Positions 1-8,953 of a stretch of 64,000 bases of DNA are shown here, in pieces; position 1 is the first letter of the stretch, and the number at the start of each line of letters is the position of its first letter. The position numbers and the translations under genes were made by a program. Location: NCBI RefSeq assembly GCF_900103445.1, contig NZ_FNHS01000009.1:198082-262081 (forward strand), given 5' to 3'. The stretch is from Methylobacterium phyllostachyos (GTDB lineage Bacteria; Pseudomonadota; Alphaproteobacteria; Rhizobiales; Beijerinckiaceae). The notes below the pieces were generated by a model. The model did no database searches. It saw only the letters and a program-made list of their open reading frames with translations, and had not been told where the DNA came from.

Positions 1-1115
1 CCCGATTGCTTGGCGAAGCCGTAGACCATGGAGAGGCCGAGCCCCGTGCCCTTGCCCTCCTCCTTGGTGGTGAAGAACGGATCCATCACCCGGGCCAGCA
101 CCGCCGGCGGGATGCCGGTGCCGGTGTCCCGGATCGCAATGCTGACGTAACGGCCGTCGCGCAGGGGGCCGATCTCTCGCCCCCGGGCGGAGACCTCGTT
201 GTTTTCCGTAGAAATCCGCACCGTGCCGCCATCCGGCATCGCATCCCGGGCGTTGATCAGCACATTCAGGATCGCGACCTCGGCCTGGGTTGGGTCGACG
301 CGACAGTTCCAAAGACCTTCGGCGAGGTCGAGTTCGACCTTCACCGCTTCGCCCACCGAGCGGGTGACCATCTCGCCCATCCCCTCGATGAGGGTGTTGA
401 GGTTGACCGCCCGCCCCTCCAAGCGCTGCTTGCGGGCGAAGGCGAGCAATTGCTGCGTCAGCGTGGTCGCGCGCTCGGCGGCCTGCCGGATGTTGTCGGT
501 GGCACGTCCAAGCCGGGCGCGGTCGGAATCCGGATTCTCCAACCCGACCGCCAGGATATCGACGTAGCCGACGATCACCTGCAGCAGGTTGTTGAAATCG
601 TGCGCGATGCCGCCGGTGAGCTGGCCCAACGCCTCCATCTTCTGAGCTTGGCCCAGGGCCTCCTCGGCGTCGCGGCGGCGGGAGACGTCGAGCTGGGAGC
701 CGAAATAGTACACGAGCTCGCCATCGGCGTTGTAGACCGGCGAGACGAACAGCGCGTTCCAGAAGGTCGAGCCGTTCTTGCGGTAGTTCAGAATCTCGGT
801 GGCGAATTCCCGCTTCTCAGCGATCGCTGCACGAACCTGCGCGACCGTCTCGCGATCTGTGTCCGGGCCCTGCAGGAAGCGGCAATTGCGACCGATCAAC
901 TCCTCCGGCGTGTACCCGGTCATCGCCAGGAAGGCACGATTGGCGAAGATGATCGGGTTATCGGGTTGGCGCGGATCGGTGACGATCATCGGCATCCGCG
1001 TCGTTTCGACCGCCGCGAAGAAGATATCGCTCTTGCGATCCGAAACGTCACTCGGTGCACTGTCCCGAACCGGGGGACTGGACCCGACGGGTGGGGTTTC
1101 TGGGGTCTCGGACAT
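1..1115 (-). CDS. LOV-domain (blue-light) sensor histidine kinase, C-terminus cut by window edge
   Basis: I translated the reverse strand from ATG at 1115; about 371 residues lie inside the window. Residues about 30-145 form a PAS/LOV domain with the photoactive signature GRNCRFLQ (Cys78), the flavin-contacting Asn pair in [12 protein letters not shown] (110-120) and Gln141. In known LOV proteins this cysteine forms a light-driven adduct with FMN. A HisKA domain follows, with its phospho-accepting His172 in GGIAHDFNN, then the HATPase domain with NARDAMP and GTGLGLSM. No membrane segment is seen, so a soluble kinase is expected. The reading frame is still open at base 1; a C-terminal receiver domain is likely but cannot be seen. 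The AI-2E family gene and a CheY-like gene lie upstream on the same strand, the latter a possible phosphotransfer partner. Light sensing is inferred from the motif. Confidence 0.9.
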   Translation of the reverse strand, partial: MSETPETPPVGSSPPVRDSAPSDVSDRKSDIFFAAVETTRMPMIVTDPRQPDNPIIFANRAFLAMTGYTPEELIGRNCRFLQGPDTDRETVAQVRAAIAEKREFATEILNYRKNGSTFWNALFVSPVYNADGELVYYFGSQLDVSRRRDAEEALGQAQKMEALGQLTGGIAHDFNNLLQVIVGYVDILAVGLENPDSDRARLGRATDNIRQAAERATTLTQQLLAFARKQRLEGRAVNLNTLIEGMGEMVTRSVGEAVKVELDLAEGLWNCRVDPTQAEVAILNVLINARDAMPDGGTVRISTENNEVSARGREIGPLRDGRYVSIAIRDTGTGIPPAVLARVMDPFFTTKEEGKGTGLGLSMVYGFAKQS

Positions 1116-1226
1116 GCGAAGCGGTCTTCACCCTTCAGGCCGTGGAAGCAGGAGCCGTGCGGCCCGTCCCGACCTGCTCGGGCGGACACTAATGGTCTAC
1201 GGTGCGAAGTCGACCACGCTCGCCGA

Positions 1227-3209
1227 TCAGGCGGGTGCCGTCGTGTGCGCCGGAGTGGGCAGCGAGGCCGGCGCGACCGGGGCCACCCGGAGGCGTGCCG
1301 GCTCGCGGCAGGCGCCCAGGACCGCCGCAAGCGCCTCGTTGAGCGAGGTGACCAGGAAGTCCGCCGAGGTCGCCCGGCGCAGGCGGTCCAGCGTTGCCGG
1401 GTCGCGCTCGCGCCAGAAGCCCACAAGGATGCGCACCCCCGGCACGGCAGCGCGGGCCTGCCGGACGGTGAAGCGGATCTGCGAGAGGCTCACCGGCTCC
1501 AAATAGGAGAAGCAGATCAGCGCCAGTCCCTCCGGATTGTCGGGGCGTTTACCGGCTCGGATCGCCGCCATCGACAGGATCTGCGAGGCGAGGCCGTGCC
1601 GCGCGAGGATCTGGCTCAGCATCAGGGTCGCCGCCTCGTCGAACGGGCCGCGACTCGACACGCACAGGACCGGCGTCTCGCTCCGCCACTGTGGGGCGAG
1701 ATCCTCGCGGGCGAGGACGATACCGGCCACCTGTCGGTCGGGCCCCACGGCGGCCAGCGCAGCCGCAGTCTCCGTGTCGGGGCCGCGCCCGGAACCCCGA
1801 CGGATCCGCCGCGACACGGGCGCAGTCCCGAGGCGGTCGACCACCGAGCGGATCGCTGCGCCGACCTGTGCCTGCCGATCGTGATCGAGCGTCCCGCGCG
1901 AGAGGTCCTCCTGGGCGAGCAGCAACCCGGCCAGCGCGACCTCGTCGTAATAGGTGACGAGGGCGCGCTCCTTCAGGAATTGCCAGCCCTGGTCGATTGC
2001 CTCGACGGGATCGCTCGCCAGCATCCGCTGGTAGAAGATCTCGGGTGGCGACAGGGCCGGCTGGTCGCCCAGCAGCACGTCGAGGTACCAGAGCCGTTCC
2101 ACATGCCGCCCGAGGACGACGAGGCAGACGGTGAGCGGCGTGGCCAGCACGAGGCCGATCGGACCCCACAGGAAGGTCCAGATCGTCGCCGCCAGGATGA
2201 CGGCGACCGGCGAGAGCCCGGTGGAATGGCCGTAGAGCAGCGGCTCGATCACGTGGCCGCAGATCGGCTCGACCACGAGGAACAGGGCTGCGGTGGCGAT
2301 CACCATGCTCCAGCCGGGATCGACCGCGGCGGCCAGGATCAGCGGCAGGAGCGCGCTGATCGCGGCGCCGATATAGGGGACGAAGCGCAGGATCGCCGCG
2401 AGCACGCCAAACAGGGTCGGGCTCGGCACGCCGATCACCCAGAGCCCTACGCCGATCACCACGCCGAAGGCGATGTTGAGGGCGAGCTGCGCGAGGAAGA
2501 ACCGGCTCAGCCGGCTGGTCGCATCGTCGATCGCGGCCGTCGTGCGCCGCAGGTCCTCCGAGCCGCCCGCGAGCTTGATCGCCCGGTTCCGCAGATCCTC
2601 CCGCTGGAGCAGGATGAAGATCGTGAAGATCAGGATCAGGCCGGTCGTGGCCAGCGGATGGAGGAGGGGGCTGGCGAAGGTCTGGAGCGTGTCGATGACG
2701 CTGGCGCGGGCGGGCGTGAGCTCCACGGTGAGCGGGTGCGTGCGCGAGCCGGGTTCGCCCCGAACTTCCGCGGCGGGGGGCGGCTGCAGAGTCGCGCTCA
2801 GGTCCTGGACCATATCGACGACGCGCGAGAGGCTGCCGGTCCCGGCGGTCGCCCCGCGCAGATCCTTGATCTTCGTGCGCATGGTCTGCGTGTAGCGCGG
2901 CAGGTCAGTGGCGAGCTGCGACGCCTCGCTGGCGATGAGGCTCCCGATCCCGAACAGGGCGCCGAACACGATCACCACGACCAGCAGAACCGCGGGGGCG
3001 CGGGGCACGCGCAGGCGCCGAAGCAGCCGGACCGCCGGCACCAGCACGAAGCTCAAAAGGATTGCCAGCGTCACCGGCACGAGGATCTCGCGCCCAAGAT
3101 AGAGTGCCGCCATGGCGGCTACGATCAGGAGGAGCGAGGCCAGCGCCACGAAGACCGGAAGGCCCTCCCGCAGGCGCTGGGCGGTGACGGGATCCTCGCT
3201 CACGGACAC
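1227..3209 (-). CDS. AI-2E family transporter-like membrane protein with a long C-terminal extension
   Basis: This 660-residue protein starts with two hydrophobic segments (about residues 19-39 and 43-60) and has further ones near 75-95, 180-200 and in a cluster from about 240 to 370. This is the layout of the AI-2E transporter / PerM permease family (PF01594), whose members export or exchange small molecules. Family members usually have about 350-400 residues. Here roughly 280 further residues follow the last membrane segment; they are hydrophilic, Arg/Ala-rich, and end in a region with weak resemblance to alpha/beta ligand-binding folds. The substrate cannot be inferred. The CheY-like gene ends 74 bp upstream and the LOV kinase starts 111 bp downstream on the same strand, so the three may share transcripts. 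Confidence 0.8.
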   Translation of the reverse strand: MSVSEDPVTAQRLREGLPVFVALASLLLIVAAMAALYLGREILVPVTLAILLSFVLVPAVRLLRRLRVPRAPAVLLVVVIVFGALFGIGSLIASEASQLATDLPRYTQTMRTKIKDLRGATAGTGSLSRVVDMVQDLSATLQPPPAAEVRGEPGSRTHPLTVELTPARASVIDTLQTFASPLLHPLATTGLILIFTIFILLQREDLRNRAIKLAGGSEDLRRTTAAIDDATSRLSRFFLAQLALNIAFGVVIGVGLWVIGVPSPTLFGVLAAILRFVPYIGAAISALLPLILAAAVDPGWSMVIATAALFLVVEPICGHVIEPLLYGHSTGLSPVAVILAATIWTFLWGPIGLVLATPLTVCLVVLGRHVERLWYLDVLLGDQPALSPPEIFYQRMLASDPVEAIDQGWQFLKERALVTYYDEVALAGLLLAQEDLSRGTLDHDRQAQVGAAIRSVVDRLGTAPVSRRIRRGSGRGPDTETAAALAAVGPDRQVAGIVLAREDLAPQWRSETPVLCVSSRGPFDEAATLMLSQILARHGLASQILSMAAIRAGKRPDNPEGLALICFSYLEPVSLSQIRFTVRQARAAVPGVRILVGFWRERDPATLDRLRRATSADFLVTSLNEALAAVLGACREPARLRVAPVAPASLPTPAHTTAPA

Positions 3210-3283
3210 GCTCCAATTGACATGGGTCTTGCCAGCCGCGGGGCGCGACGGCGTCTGGAAGGTTGCGGGCGGTCCGGCCCGTC

Positions 3284-3664
3284 TCAGCCGGCCTGCGCGG
3301 TCTCGCCGAGGGCAGCGCTGATCTGGCTGAGCAGTTTCGAGAAATCGACGGGCTTCGGATGGTAGTCGTCGCAGCCCGCCTGGATCGCCTTGTCGCGGTC
3401 CCCCGACATGGCATGCGCGGTCAGTGCGATGATCGGGATCGCCCGGGTGTCGGTTCCGGATTTCAGGGTGCGAGCCACCGACCAGCCGTCGAGGACTGGG
3501 AGGTTCATGTCGAGGAGGATGACATCGGGCTGCCCCGAGCGGGCCTGACGGACGCCGGCCTCGCCGTCATGCGCCAGGATCACCTCGTAGCCGCGCCGCT
3601 TCAGGCGTCGGGACAGGAAGTCCCAGATCTCTTCATGGTCCTCAACCAACAATATCTTCGCCAT
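3284..3664 (-). CDS. single-domain response regulator (CheY/DivK-like)
   Basis: A stand-alone 126-residue receiver domain. It has the acidic pair Glu8-Asp9, the phospho-acceptor Asp52 in ILLDMNLP, the switch Thr82 and the conserved Lys104-Pro105. There is no output domain, so it probably acts by protein-protein contact or as a phosphorelay intermediate. It is the first gene of a same-strand series that continues into the AI-2E family gene and the LOV kinase; pairing with that kinase is an inference from proximity. The start ATG at 3664 gives the exact family length. Confidence 0.92.
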   Translation of the reverse strand: MAKILLVEDHEEIWDFLSRRLKRRGYEVILAHDGEAGVRQARSGQPDVILLDMNLPVLDGWSVARTLKSGTDTRAIPIIALTAHAMSGDRDKAIQAGCDDYHPKPVDFSKLLSQISAALGETAQAG

Positions 3665-3850
3665 CGGAACCCGAACCCCCGGCTCTCAACGTGCCGGCCC
3701 GCAGCCTAACGCGCGGCAATGCACAATCGCCCAACGTTTCTGCCGCGATTCCGGTCCCGGATGAAACGGCGGCGCGATCGGTGGTTGACCAAACCTGTCA
3801 CCGGCATGAGCGTGCCGACCGGCGAATCAACAATTCCGGGACGAAGCAGA

Positions 3851-4492
3851 ATGGCGAATATGCCCGAGATCGAGCTCTTCCACGCCCCCAATACACGCTC
3901 GACCGGCGTGCGTGTGCTCCTGGAGGAACTGGGCGTTCCGTACGGCCTGCGCACCCTCAATATGCGCGCCGGCGAGCATCTCGGGGACGCCTATCGGGCG
4001 GTCAACCCGATGGCGAAGGTGCCGGCGATCCGCCACGGGGACGTGCTGGTGACCGAGCAGGCGGCCATCTACCTTTACCTCGCCGACCTGTTCCCCGCCT
4101 CCAACCTCGCCCCCGCGGTCACCGAGCCCGCCCGGGCCACGTACCTGCGCTGGATGGTGTTCTACGGCTCCTGCTTCGAGCCCGCGGTGATCGATCGCCA
4201 CCTGAAGCGCGAACCCGGCCCGCGCGCCATGTCGGCCTATGCCGATTACGACAGCGTCATCGCCCGGGTGGTCGAGGCGCTGACACCCGGCCCGTATCTG
4301 CTGGGCGAGCGCTTCAGCGCTGCCGACATCCTGTGGGGCGGGGCGCTGGGCTGGACGATGGGGTTCGGGATCGTCGCGCCCGATCCGGTGCTGACCGCCT
4401 ATGTCGAGCGGATCCGCGCCCGCCCGGCCTTCCGGACCGTTGCGACCGCCGACGCGGACCTCGCAGCGGCACACGCGGCGACCCAGGTCTGA
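3851..4492 (+). CDS. glutathione S-transferase family protein
   Basis: A 213-residue protein beginning with a thioredoxin-fold domain: beta strand, the motif APNTRSTGVRV with a probable catalytic Ser/Thr, and the cis-Pro glutathione-binding segment MAKVPAIRHG followed by TEQAAIYLYLAD. The all-alpha C-terminal domain follows (residues about 95-205, including GERFSAADI). Members conjugate glutathione to electrophiles or reduce peroxides in the cytoplasm; the substrate is unknown. An upstream in-frame ATG at 3719 would add 44 Arg-rich residues that do not resemble the family, so the ATG at 3851 was chosen. Confidence 0.88.
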   Translation: MANMPEIELFHAPNTRSTGVRVLLEELGVPYGLRTLNMRAGEHLGDAYRAVNPMAKVPAIRHGDVLVTEQAAIYLYLADLFPASNLAPAVTEPARATYLRWMVFYGSCFEPAVIDRHLKREPGPRAMSAYADYDSVIARVVEALTPGPYLLGERFSAADILWGGALGWTMGFGIVAPDPVLTAYVERIRARPAFRTVATADADLAAAHAATQV

Positions 4493-4499
4493 GCGTCCC

Positions 4500-5417
4500 T
4501 CAGGCCGGCCCTGCCCAGAGACCGGTGCGAGTGAGCTGCGGTGCCGGTTCGGGGGCGCCCCAGCGCAGCGGAACCGCAGCCCGGCGGCGCCAGCCCTGTT
4601 CCACGGTCAAGGACCACGAGCGCTGCGCGCCCATCAGGTGCGCGGCCTCGGCGCCGGTCCAGTCGATCACGGTGCGGCCCTGCAGGACCAGGAGGTCGCT
4701 GCGCGCGAAGTCCAGAAACAGCAGCGCCGCCCGCGGTTCACCGATCAGGTTGCCGAGGGTGTTGAAGTAGCGGTTGCCGGGAAAATCCGGCACTGTCAGC
4801 ACATCGCCCCGGATCCTGACGAAGCCTGGCCGGCCGCCCCGGTGCGAGATATCGGCGCCGCCATCGGCGAGGCCGTCCCGGGCACGGCTTGCAACGAACA
4901 GCGTGTCGGCGCTTTGGACGAGGTCTGCGGCCTCAGTGTCGAGGACGGAGAGGGGCTCGACCGGCCCCGCCGGACCCACCACCGGCCTGGATATGCGCCG
5001 CTGGATGTATTGCGGGCAATTGCCGAAGCTCTGGGCGACCGCGACGGTCAGGCCCTCCGGATCGCACTGCACGACGCGGCCGTTGGCCCGGTTGCGCCGC
5101 CGCGTCGCGAAGTCGAGGCCGAGGATCCCGACCTCGGCGCCCGGCACGAGGACGCGGGCGACCGGATCGGCAGGGTCGAGCGCCGCCGCGATCGCAAGAT
5201 GCGTTGCGTCCGGGGATCGCACGAAGCCGGGCTGACCCGTCAGGACGGTGGCGACGGGCGCGCCGGCCGCATCGATCGTCCCCACGAACAGGTAGGGTAG
5301 GCCGGCCAAGAAGATCCGGTGCTGCTCGGGCATGAACGCGCGGATCGCCGGGGTCTCGCCGAGGACGTGGCCGGCCCGTTCCTGGGCGGCGATCTCGTCG
5401 GCATGGAAGCTTGCCAT
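4500..5417 (-). CDS. pyridoxamine 5'-phosphate oxidase family (FMN split-barrel) protein
   Basis: A 305-residue protein with two related split-barrel halves. The N-terminal half has AGLPYLFVGTIDAAGAP and GQPGFVRSPD; the C-terminal half has GRPGFVRIRGD, PDFPGNRYFNTLGNL and ALLFLDF. This is the pattern of the flavin-nucleotide-binding proteins often found next to, or fused with, ferredoxin-type reductases. A flavin oxidoreductase activity is likely but the substrate is unknown. Its 3' end is convergent with the GST gene (7 bp apart), and its 5' end is divergent from the amino-acid binding protein gene across about 210 bp. No cysteine-rich or membrane segment is present. Confidence 0.8.
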   Translation of the reverse strand: MASFHADEIAAQERAGHVLGETPAIRAFMPEQHRIFLAGLPYLFVGTIDAAGAPVATVLTGQPGFVRSPDATHLAIAAALDPADPVARVLVPGAEVGILGLDFATRRRNRANGRVVQCDPEGLTVAVAQSFGNCPQYIQRRISRPVVGPAGPVEPLSVLDTEAADLVQSADTLFVASRARDGLADGGADISHRGGRPGFVRIRGDVLTVPDFPGNRYFNTLGNLIGEPRAALLFLDFARSDLLVLQGRTVIDWTGAEAAHLMGAQRSWSLTVEQGWRRRAAVPLRWGAPEPAPQLTRTGLWAGPA

Positions 5418-5628
5418 GGCTCACCTTGCGTGGGTTCGGGGATTGGAGCGGCCGGCATCGGGATGACGGCCAAGCGGCGGGAATATTTGTCTTCCTTGTC
5501 GCGTCCAGCGCGCTCGCGGCCGGACTCTTGCTGAGTGGCTTCCCGGAGCCCGATCCGCCGCGCATTCGGGCTCCGTCGGTTCCATTTGGCCGGCTCCCCG
5601 ACGCGCGATGATCGGACCGGGCCCACCC

Positions 5629-6543
5629 ATGCGTCTGCTACCGCCTCTCCTCACGCTCCTCGCCGCGCTGTCGCTGGCCGCGCCGGCCCAGGCCGAGGCC
5701 CTGACCGGCACGCTCAAGAAGATCAAGGACAGCAACCGCTTGGTCCTCGGTGTGCGCGATACCGCGCCCCCGTTCAGCTATATCGACCAGAACCAGAAGG
5801 TGGTCGGCTTCGCGATCGACATCTGCATGAAGATCGCCGACGCGGTGAAGCGCGAGCTGAAGATGCCGGGCCTCGAAGTCGGGATGGAGTTCGTCAATTC
5901 CTCGTCGCGCATCCCTCTCATCACCAACGGCACGGTCGATCTCGAATGCGGGACGACCACCAACAACGCCGAGCGCAAGAAGCAGGTGGCCTTCACCAAC
6001 ACGCATTTCCTCACCGCGACCCGGTTCGTTTCCAAGAAGGACCAACATATCGCCAGCCTGGACGACCTGCGCGGCAAGAGCATCGCGTCTGTGGCCGGCT
6101 CGACCAATATCCTGATGCTGATCAAGGCTAACAACGACCGGAAGCTCGGGATCACGGTGATCGCCGCCAAGGACGTCCCGGAGGCCTTCCTGCTGGTCGA
6201 GACCGGCCGGGCGGCGGCCTTCGTGATGGACGACGTGCAACTCAGCGTCGTCGCGGCCCAGTCCAAGGAGCCCGCCGTCTACGTGGTCAGCGACGAGACC
6301 TTGTCCAACCCGGAGCCCTACGGAATCATGATGCGTAAGGACGATCCCGCCTTCAAGGCGGTGGTGGACCGGGCCACCGCAGACCTCTACCGCAGCCCCG
6401 AGATCCAGACGATCTATGATCGCTGGTTCCTGAAGCCGGTCCCGCCGCGCGGCCTCAATTACAACGTGCCGCTCTCCCCGGCCTTGCGCTGGGCGTTCGC
6501 CCACCCGACCGACGAGTCGGATCCCGCATTCTACGCGCACTGA
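5629..6543 (+). CDS. amino-acid ABC transporter periplasmic binding protein (GltI-like)
   Basis: A 304-residue SBP_bac_3 family protein. Residues 1-22 form a Sec signal peptide ending in APAQA. The mature part has the usual opening LVLGVRDTAPPFSYID, the hinge segment GTVDLECGTTTNNAERK, and DDLRGKSIASVAGSTN. These features are typical of glutamate/aspartate-binding proteins, which bind acidic amino acids in the periplasm and deliver them to an ABC permease. No permease or ATPase gene lies nearby, so it is an orphan component here. An ATG at 5608 would add seven residues before the signal peptide; the ATG at 5629 gives a normal signal sequence. Confidence 0.88.
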   Translation: MRLLPPLLTLLAALSLAAPAQAEALTGTLKKIKDSNRLVLGVRDTAPPFSYIDQNQKVVGFAIDICMKIADAVKRELKMPGLEVGMEFVNSSSRIPLITNGTVDLECGTTTNNAERKKQVAFTNTHFLTATRFVSKKDQHIASLDDLRGKSIASVAGSTNILMLIKANNDRKLGITVIAAKDVPEAFLLVETGRAAAFVMDDVQLSVVAAQSKEPAVYVVSDETLSNPEPYGIMMRKDDPAFKAVVDRATADLYRSPEIQTIYDRWFLKPVPPRGLNYNVPLSPALRWAFAHPTDESDPAFYAH

Positions 6544-6625
6544 TCTGTCGCGCGGCGGGGTTCCGCTCGGGCCGGGGAGATGCGATGCCGCATGTCGCAC
6601 CCCGCCCGCGTCGCGCAGCGTCCCC

Positions 6626-7867
6626 ATGACCGACAGCCCAGAGCAGGCCCTCCCGTCCACGGCGCGCCCCGCCCCGCCGCCGGCCACCTCGATCCCGCGG
6701 CTGATCGTGGTGCTCGCCTGCGCGGGGTTCGGCAGCACCTTCGCGTTGCGCTCGGTCGAACCCCTCGTCGGCGTGCTCGCCCGGGATCTCGGTAGCGACG
6801 CCCACACGGTGGCGCTCCTCTCCACCGCCTTCGCGTTGCCCTACGCGTTCATCCAGCCGGTGCTCGGGCCAATCGGCGATGCGCTCGGCAAGGAGCGGGT
6901 GATGAGCACCTGCCTCGCGGTGCTGGCTGTGGCGCTCACGCTGTGTAGCGTCGCCCCCGACATCAACAGCCTGTTCGGCCTGCGGATGCTGGCGGGCGCG
7001 GCCGCTGGCGGCTGCATCCCGCTCTCCCTGGCGCTGCTCGGCGACCGGGTGCCCATGGCGGGTCGTCAGGTGGCGATCGGGCGCTTCCTGGTGGCGGTGA
7101 TCCTCGGCCAGCTCTCCGGTTCGACCTTCGCGGGCCTGATCGAGGCGGCGATCGGCTGGCGCGGCGTCTTCGCGGTTACCGCGGCGGTGGCGGCCTTCGC
7201 CTGCGCCGCGACCGTGTTCGGCTTCGACCGCGCCGGCCGGGCCCCCGCCCGCCGCCCGGCCTTCGGCGAGGCGGTGACGCGCTACCGGACGATCCTGCGC
7301 AATCCCCGGGCGCGGGTGCTGTTCTCCGCGGTGTTCATCGAGGCCATCGCGATCTTCGGCGTGTTCCCGCACCTCGCGCCGCTGATCGAGGCCCGCGGGG
7401 AGGGCGGCCCGCGCGAGGCCGGGCTCGTACTGGCGGGGTTCGCGGTGGGCGGCCTTGTCTACTCGGCGCTGGTCGGGCTGCTGGTGCGGCTCCTCGGCTT
7501 GCCGCGGATGTTGATCGGCGGCGGGCTGATCTGCGGCGCCTCGCTCACCGTGGTCGGGCTCGCCGGCACGTGGCAGGCGGATTGTGCCGCGCTCACCGCC
7601 ATGGGGCTCGGCTTCTACATGCTGCACAACACCTACCAGACCCAGGTGACGGAGGTGGCGCCCAAGGCACGGGCCTCCGCGGTGGCGCTTCACGCCTTCT
7701 CGTTCTTCTGCGGACAGGCGCTCGGCGTCGCGGTGATCGGGCAGGCGCTGCTCCGCTTCGGGCAGTTCGGGGCGCTGTTCGGCTGTGCGGTGACCATCCT
7801 GGCGCTGGGAATCATCACGGCCTTCGCCCTGCGGCAGAAGCCGGCACCAGTCCCGTTCCCGGGGTAA
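6626..7867 (+). CDS. MFS transporter
   Basis: A 413-residue protein with about 12 predicted hydrophobic helices. The loop after the second helix (GPIGDALGKERV) is the degenerate MFS motif A, and there is a central cytoplasmic break around residues 200-225. It probably acts as a proton-driven exporter in the inner membrane, similar to the drug/arabinose-efflux group, but the substrate is unknown. It follows the amino-acid binding protein gene by 82 bp on the same strand; a shared function is not evident. Confidence 0.85.
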   Translation: MTDSPEQALPSTARPAPPPATSIPRLIVVLACAGFGSTFALRSVEPLVGVLARDLGSDAHTVALLSTAFALPYAFIQPVLGPIGDALGKERVMSTCLAVLAVALTLCSVAPDINSLFGLRMLAGAAAGGCIPLSLALLGDRVPMAGRQVAIGRFLVAVILGQLSGSTFAGLIEAAIGWRGVFAVTAAVAAFACAATVFGFDRAGRAPARRPAFGEAVTRYRTILRNPRARVLFSAVFIEAIAIFGVFPHLAPLIEARGEGGPREAGLVLAGFAVGGLVYSALVGLLVRLLGLPRMLIGGGLICGASLTVVGLAGTWQADCAALTAMGLGFYMLHNTYQTQVTEVAPKARASAVALHAFSFFCGQALGVAVIGQALLRFGQFGALFGCAVTILALGIITAFALRQKPAPVPFPG

Positions 7868-8058
7868 GCGACTTCATTGGGAGTTGTGCCCATCTGCAGT
7901 GCGATCGGACGCGACTGTAGAGTTGAATTTGATGGGCCTGAGCGCGTGAAGGACCGCTGCGGGTCGAGAGTGGCATGATCGTTCGGGCGGTTCTCCGGCG
8001 GTCTGCTTTCGGGCGGCAACGCGGAGGAGCGACCTCATCGCCGCGCCCGCTCCGAACC

Positions 8059-8526
8059 CTAAGCGGTTCTCGCTGGCTCCCCGGTGATCACGCCGGACCA
8101 ACACCCGACCACAATCTCTGCGGAGCCGCGCCGGTCGAACAGTGTCCACGCGGGATCGCTCTCCAAGGTCGAGAACGACGCGATGTGGAGGTCCTCCGAG
8201 AGCGAGATGAGCAACTCGGGCAAACGTCCGAACGTCGCAACGTCGATGATGTGCTTGTCGATGAGGCGAGCGAACGTCGGTTTCCAGAGTTCGTCGTCGC
8301 TGCTGCTGCCGCACACGATGGTGCACGAGTCCTCGATACGCCAATCGGACTGGATCATCAGACCGATCTCACCTGACGGTTCGCCGGGTGTGCCGTCTTT
8401 GCGCGTGAGGGTCGGCGGCCGCAGCGCGCCGAATTCGATGAGCAGCGCCGATCCATAGCCGCGCCAGACGTGGGAGACGGTCAACCCTTTCGCTGCCGCC
8501 CGGAAGTGCTCGATCCAGTCCTTCAT
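8059..8526 (-). CDS. hypothetical protein, immunity-protein-like
   Basis: A 155-residue acidic soluble protein I do not recognise. It begins with KDWIEHFRAAAKGLTVSHVW, then a beta-rich segment, and a motif GEIGLMIQSDWRIED that looks like a conserved core. Amino-acid use is ordinary for protein, unlike the Arg-rich shadow frames around it, which is why I accept it. The start ATG at 8526 is preferred; ATG at 8538 is also possible. It stands alone between non-coding stretches. Its size, charge and isolation resemble contact-toxin immunity proteins or DUF-type orphans, but no toxin gene is adjacent, so the function is unassigned. Confidence 0.6.
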   Translation of the reverse strand: MKDWIEHFRAAAKGLTVSHVWRGYGSALLIEFGALRPPTLTRKDGTPGEPSGEIGLMIQSDWRIEDSCTIVCGSSSDDELWKPTFARLIDKHIIDVATFGRLPELLISLSEDLHIASFSTLESDPAWTLFDRRGSAEIVVGCWSGVITGEPARTA

Positions 8527-8858
8527 GCCGCCGATCATGGTGAGAGGCGACGGCGTGTGCAAACCACCCCAAGCCGAAGTTGCCGGACGGTCGACGAGTG
8601 GCCGCCTTCGGGACGCAACGGGGGCTCCCCGGACGGCTGGCATGGGTCGGAAGCTGCCCCCCGCAGAGTTCTGCAGATACGGCCCTGTCGCTAACTAAGC
8701 CGTTGTCTCGGCGCGACCTCGCGCGCCGGCTCCCGTGTCGCATTCCGCGGGCGCTGCACTGGACCAGGAAACGGAACGGCGCTCGGCTGATTGTGCGGGC
8801 CAGGTTCGATCTATGTGAACGACCCATGAGGTGCTCCGACCCGCATGTGGTCGTCCGT

Positions 8859-8935
8859 GCGAGCGCAGCGAAGCAATCGAGGGCGCACCACACCGGCCGA
8901 TGTCGCGCCGCCCTGGGTCGCTTCGCTGCGCTCGC
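8859..8935. repeat. REP-like palindromic element
   Basis: A perfect 16-base inverted repeat: GCGAGCGCAGCGAAGC at 8859-8874 and its reverse complement at 8920-8935, with a 45-base spacer. It lies just downstream of the reductase gene, which ends at 8954 on the minus strand, so transcripts of that gene would form the hairpin. Elements of this form are dispersed in many Rhizobiales genomes. The rest of the gene-free stretch 8527-8953 shows nothing else. Confidence 0.75.
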
Positions 8936-8953
8936 GATGACAGGGACTGGCCC

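Noticed and set aside
6..3365. A 1119-codon open frame on the plus strand
   Set aside because: Its composition is Arg/Gly/His-rich without motifs, and it lies antisense to the LOV kinase, the AI-2E family gene and the CheY-like gene, all of which have clear domains.
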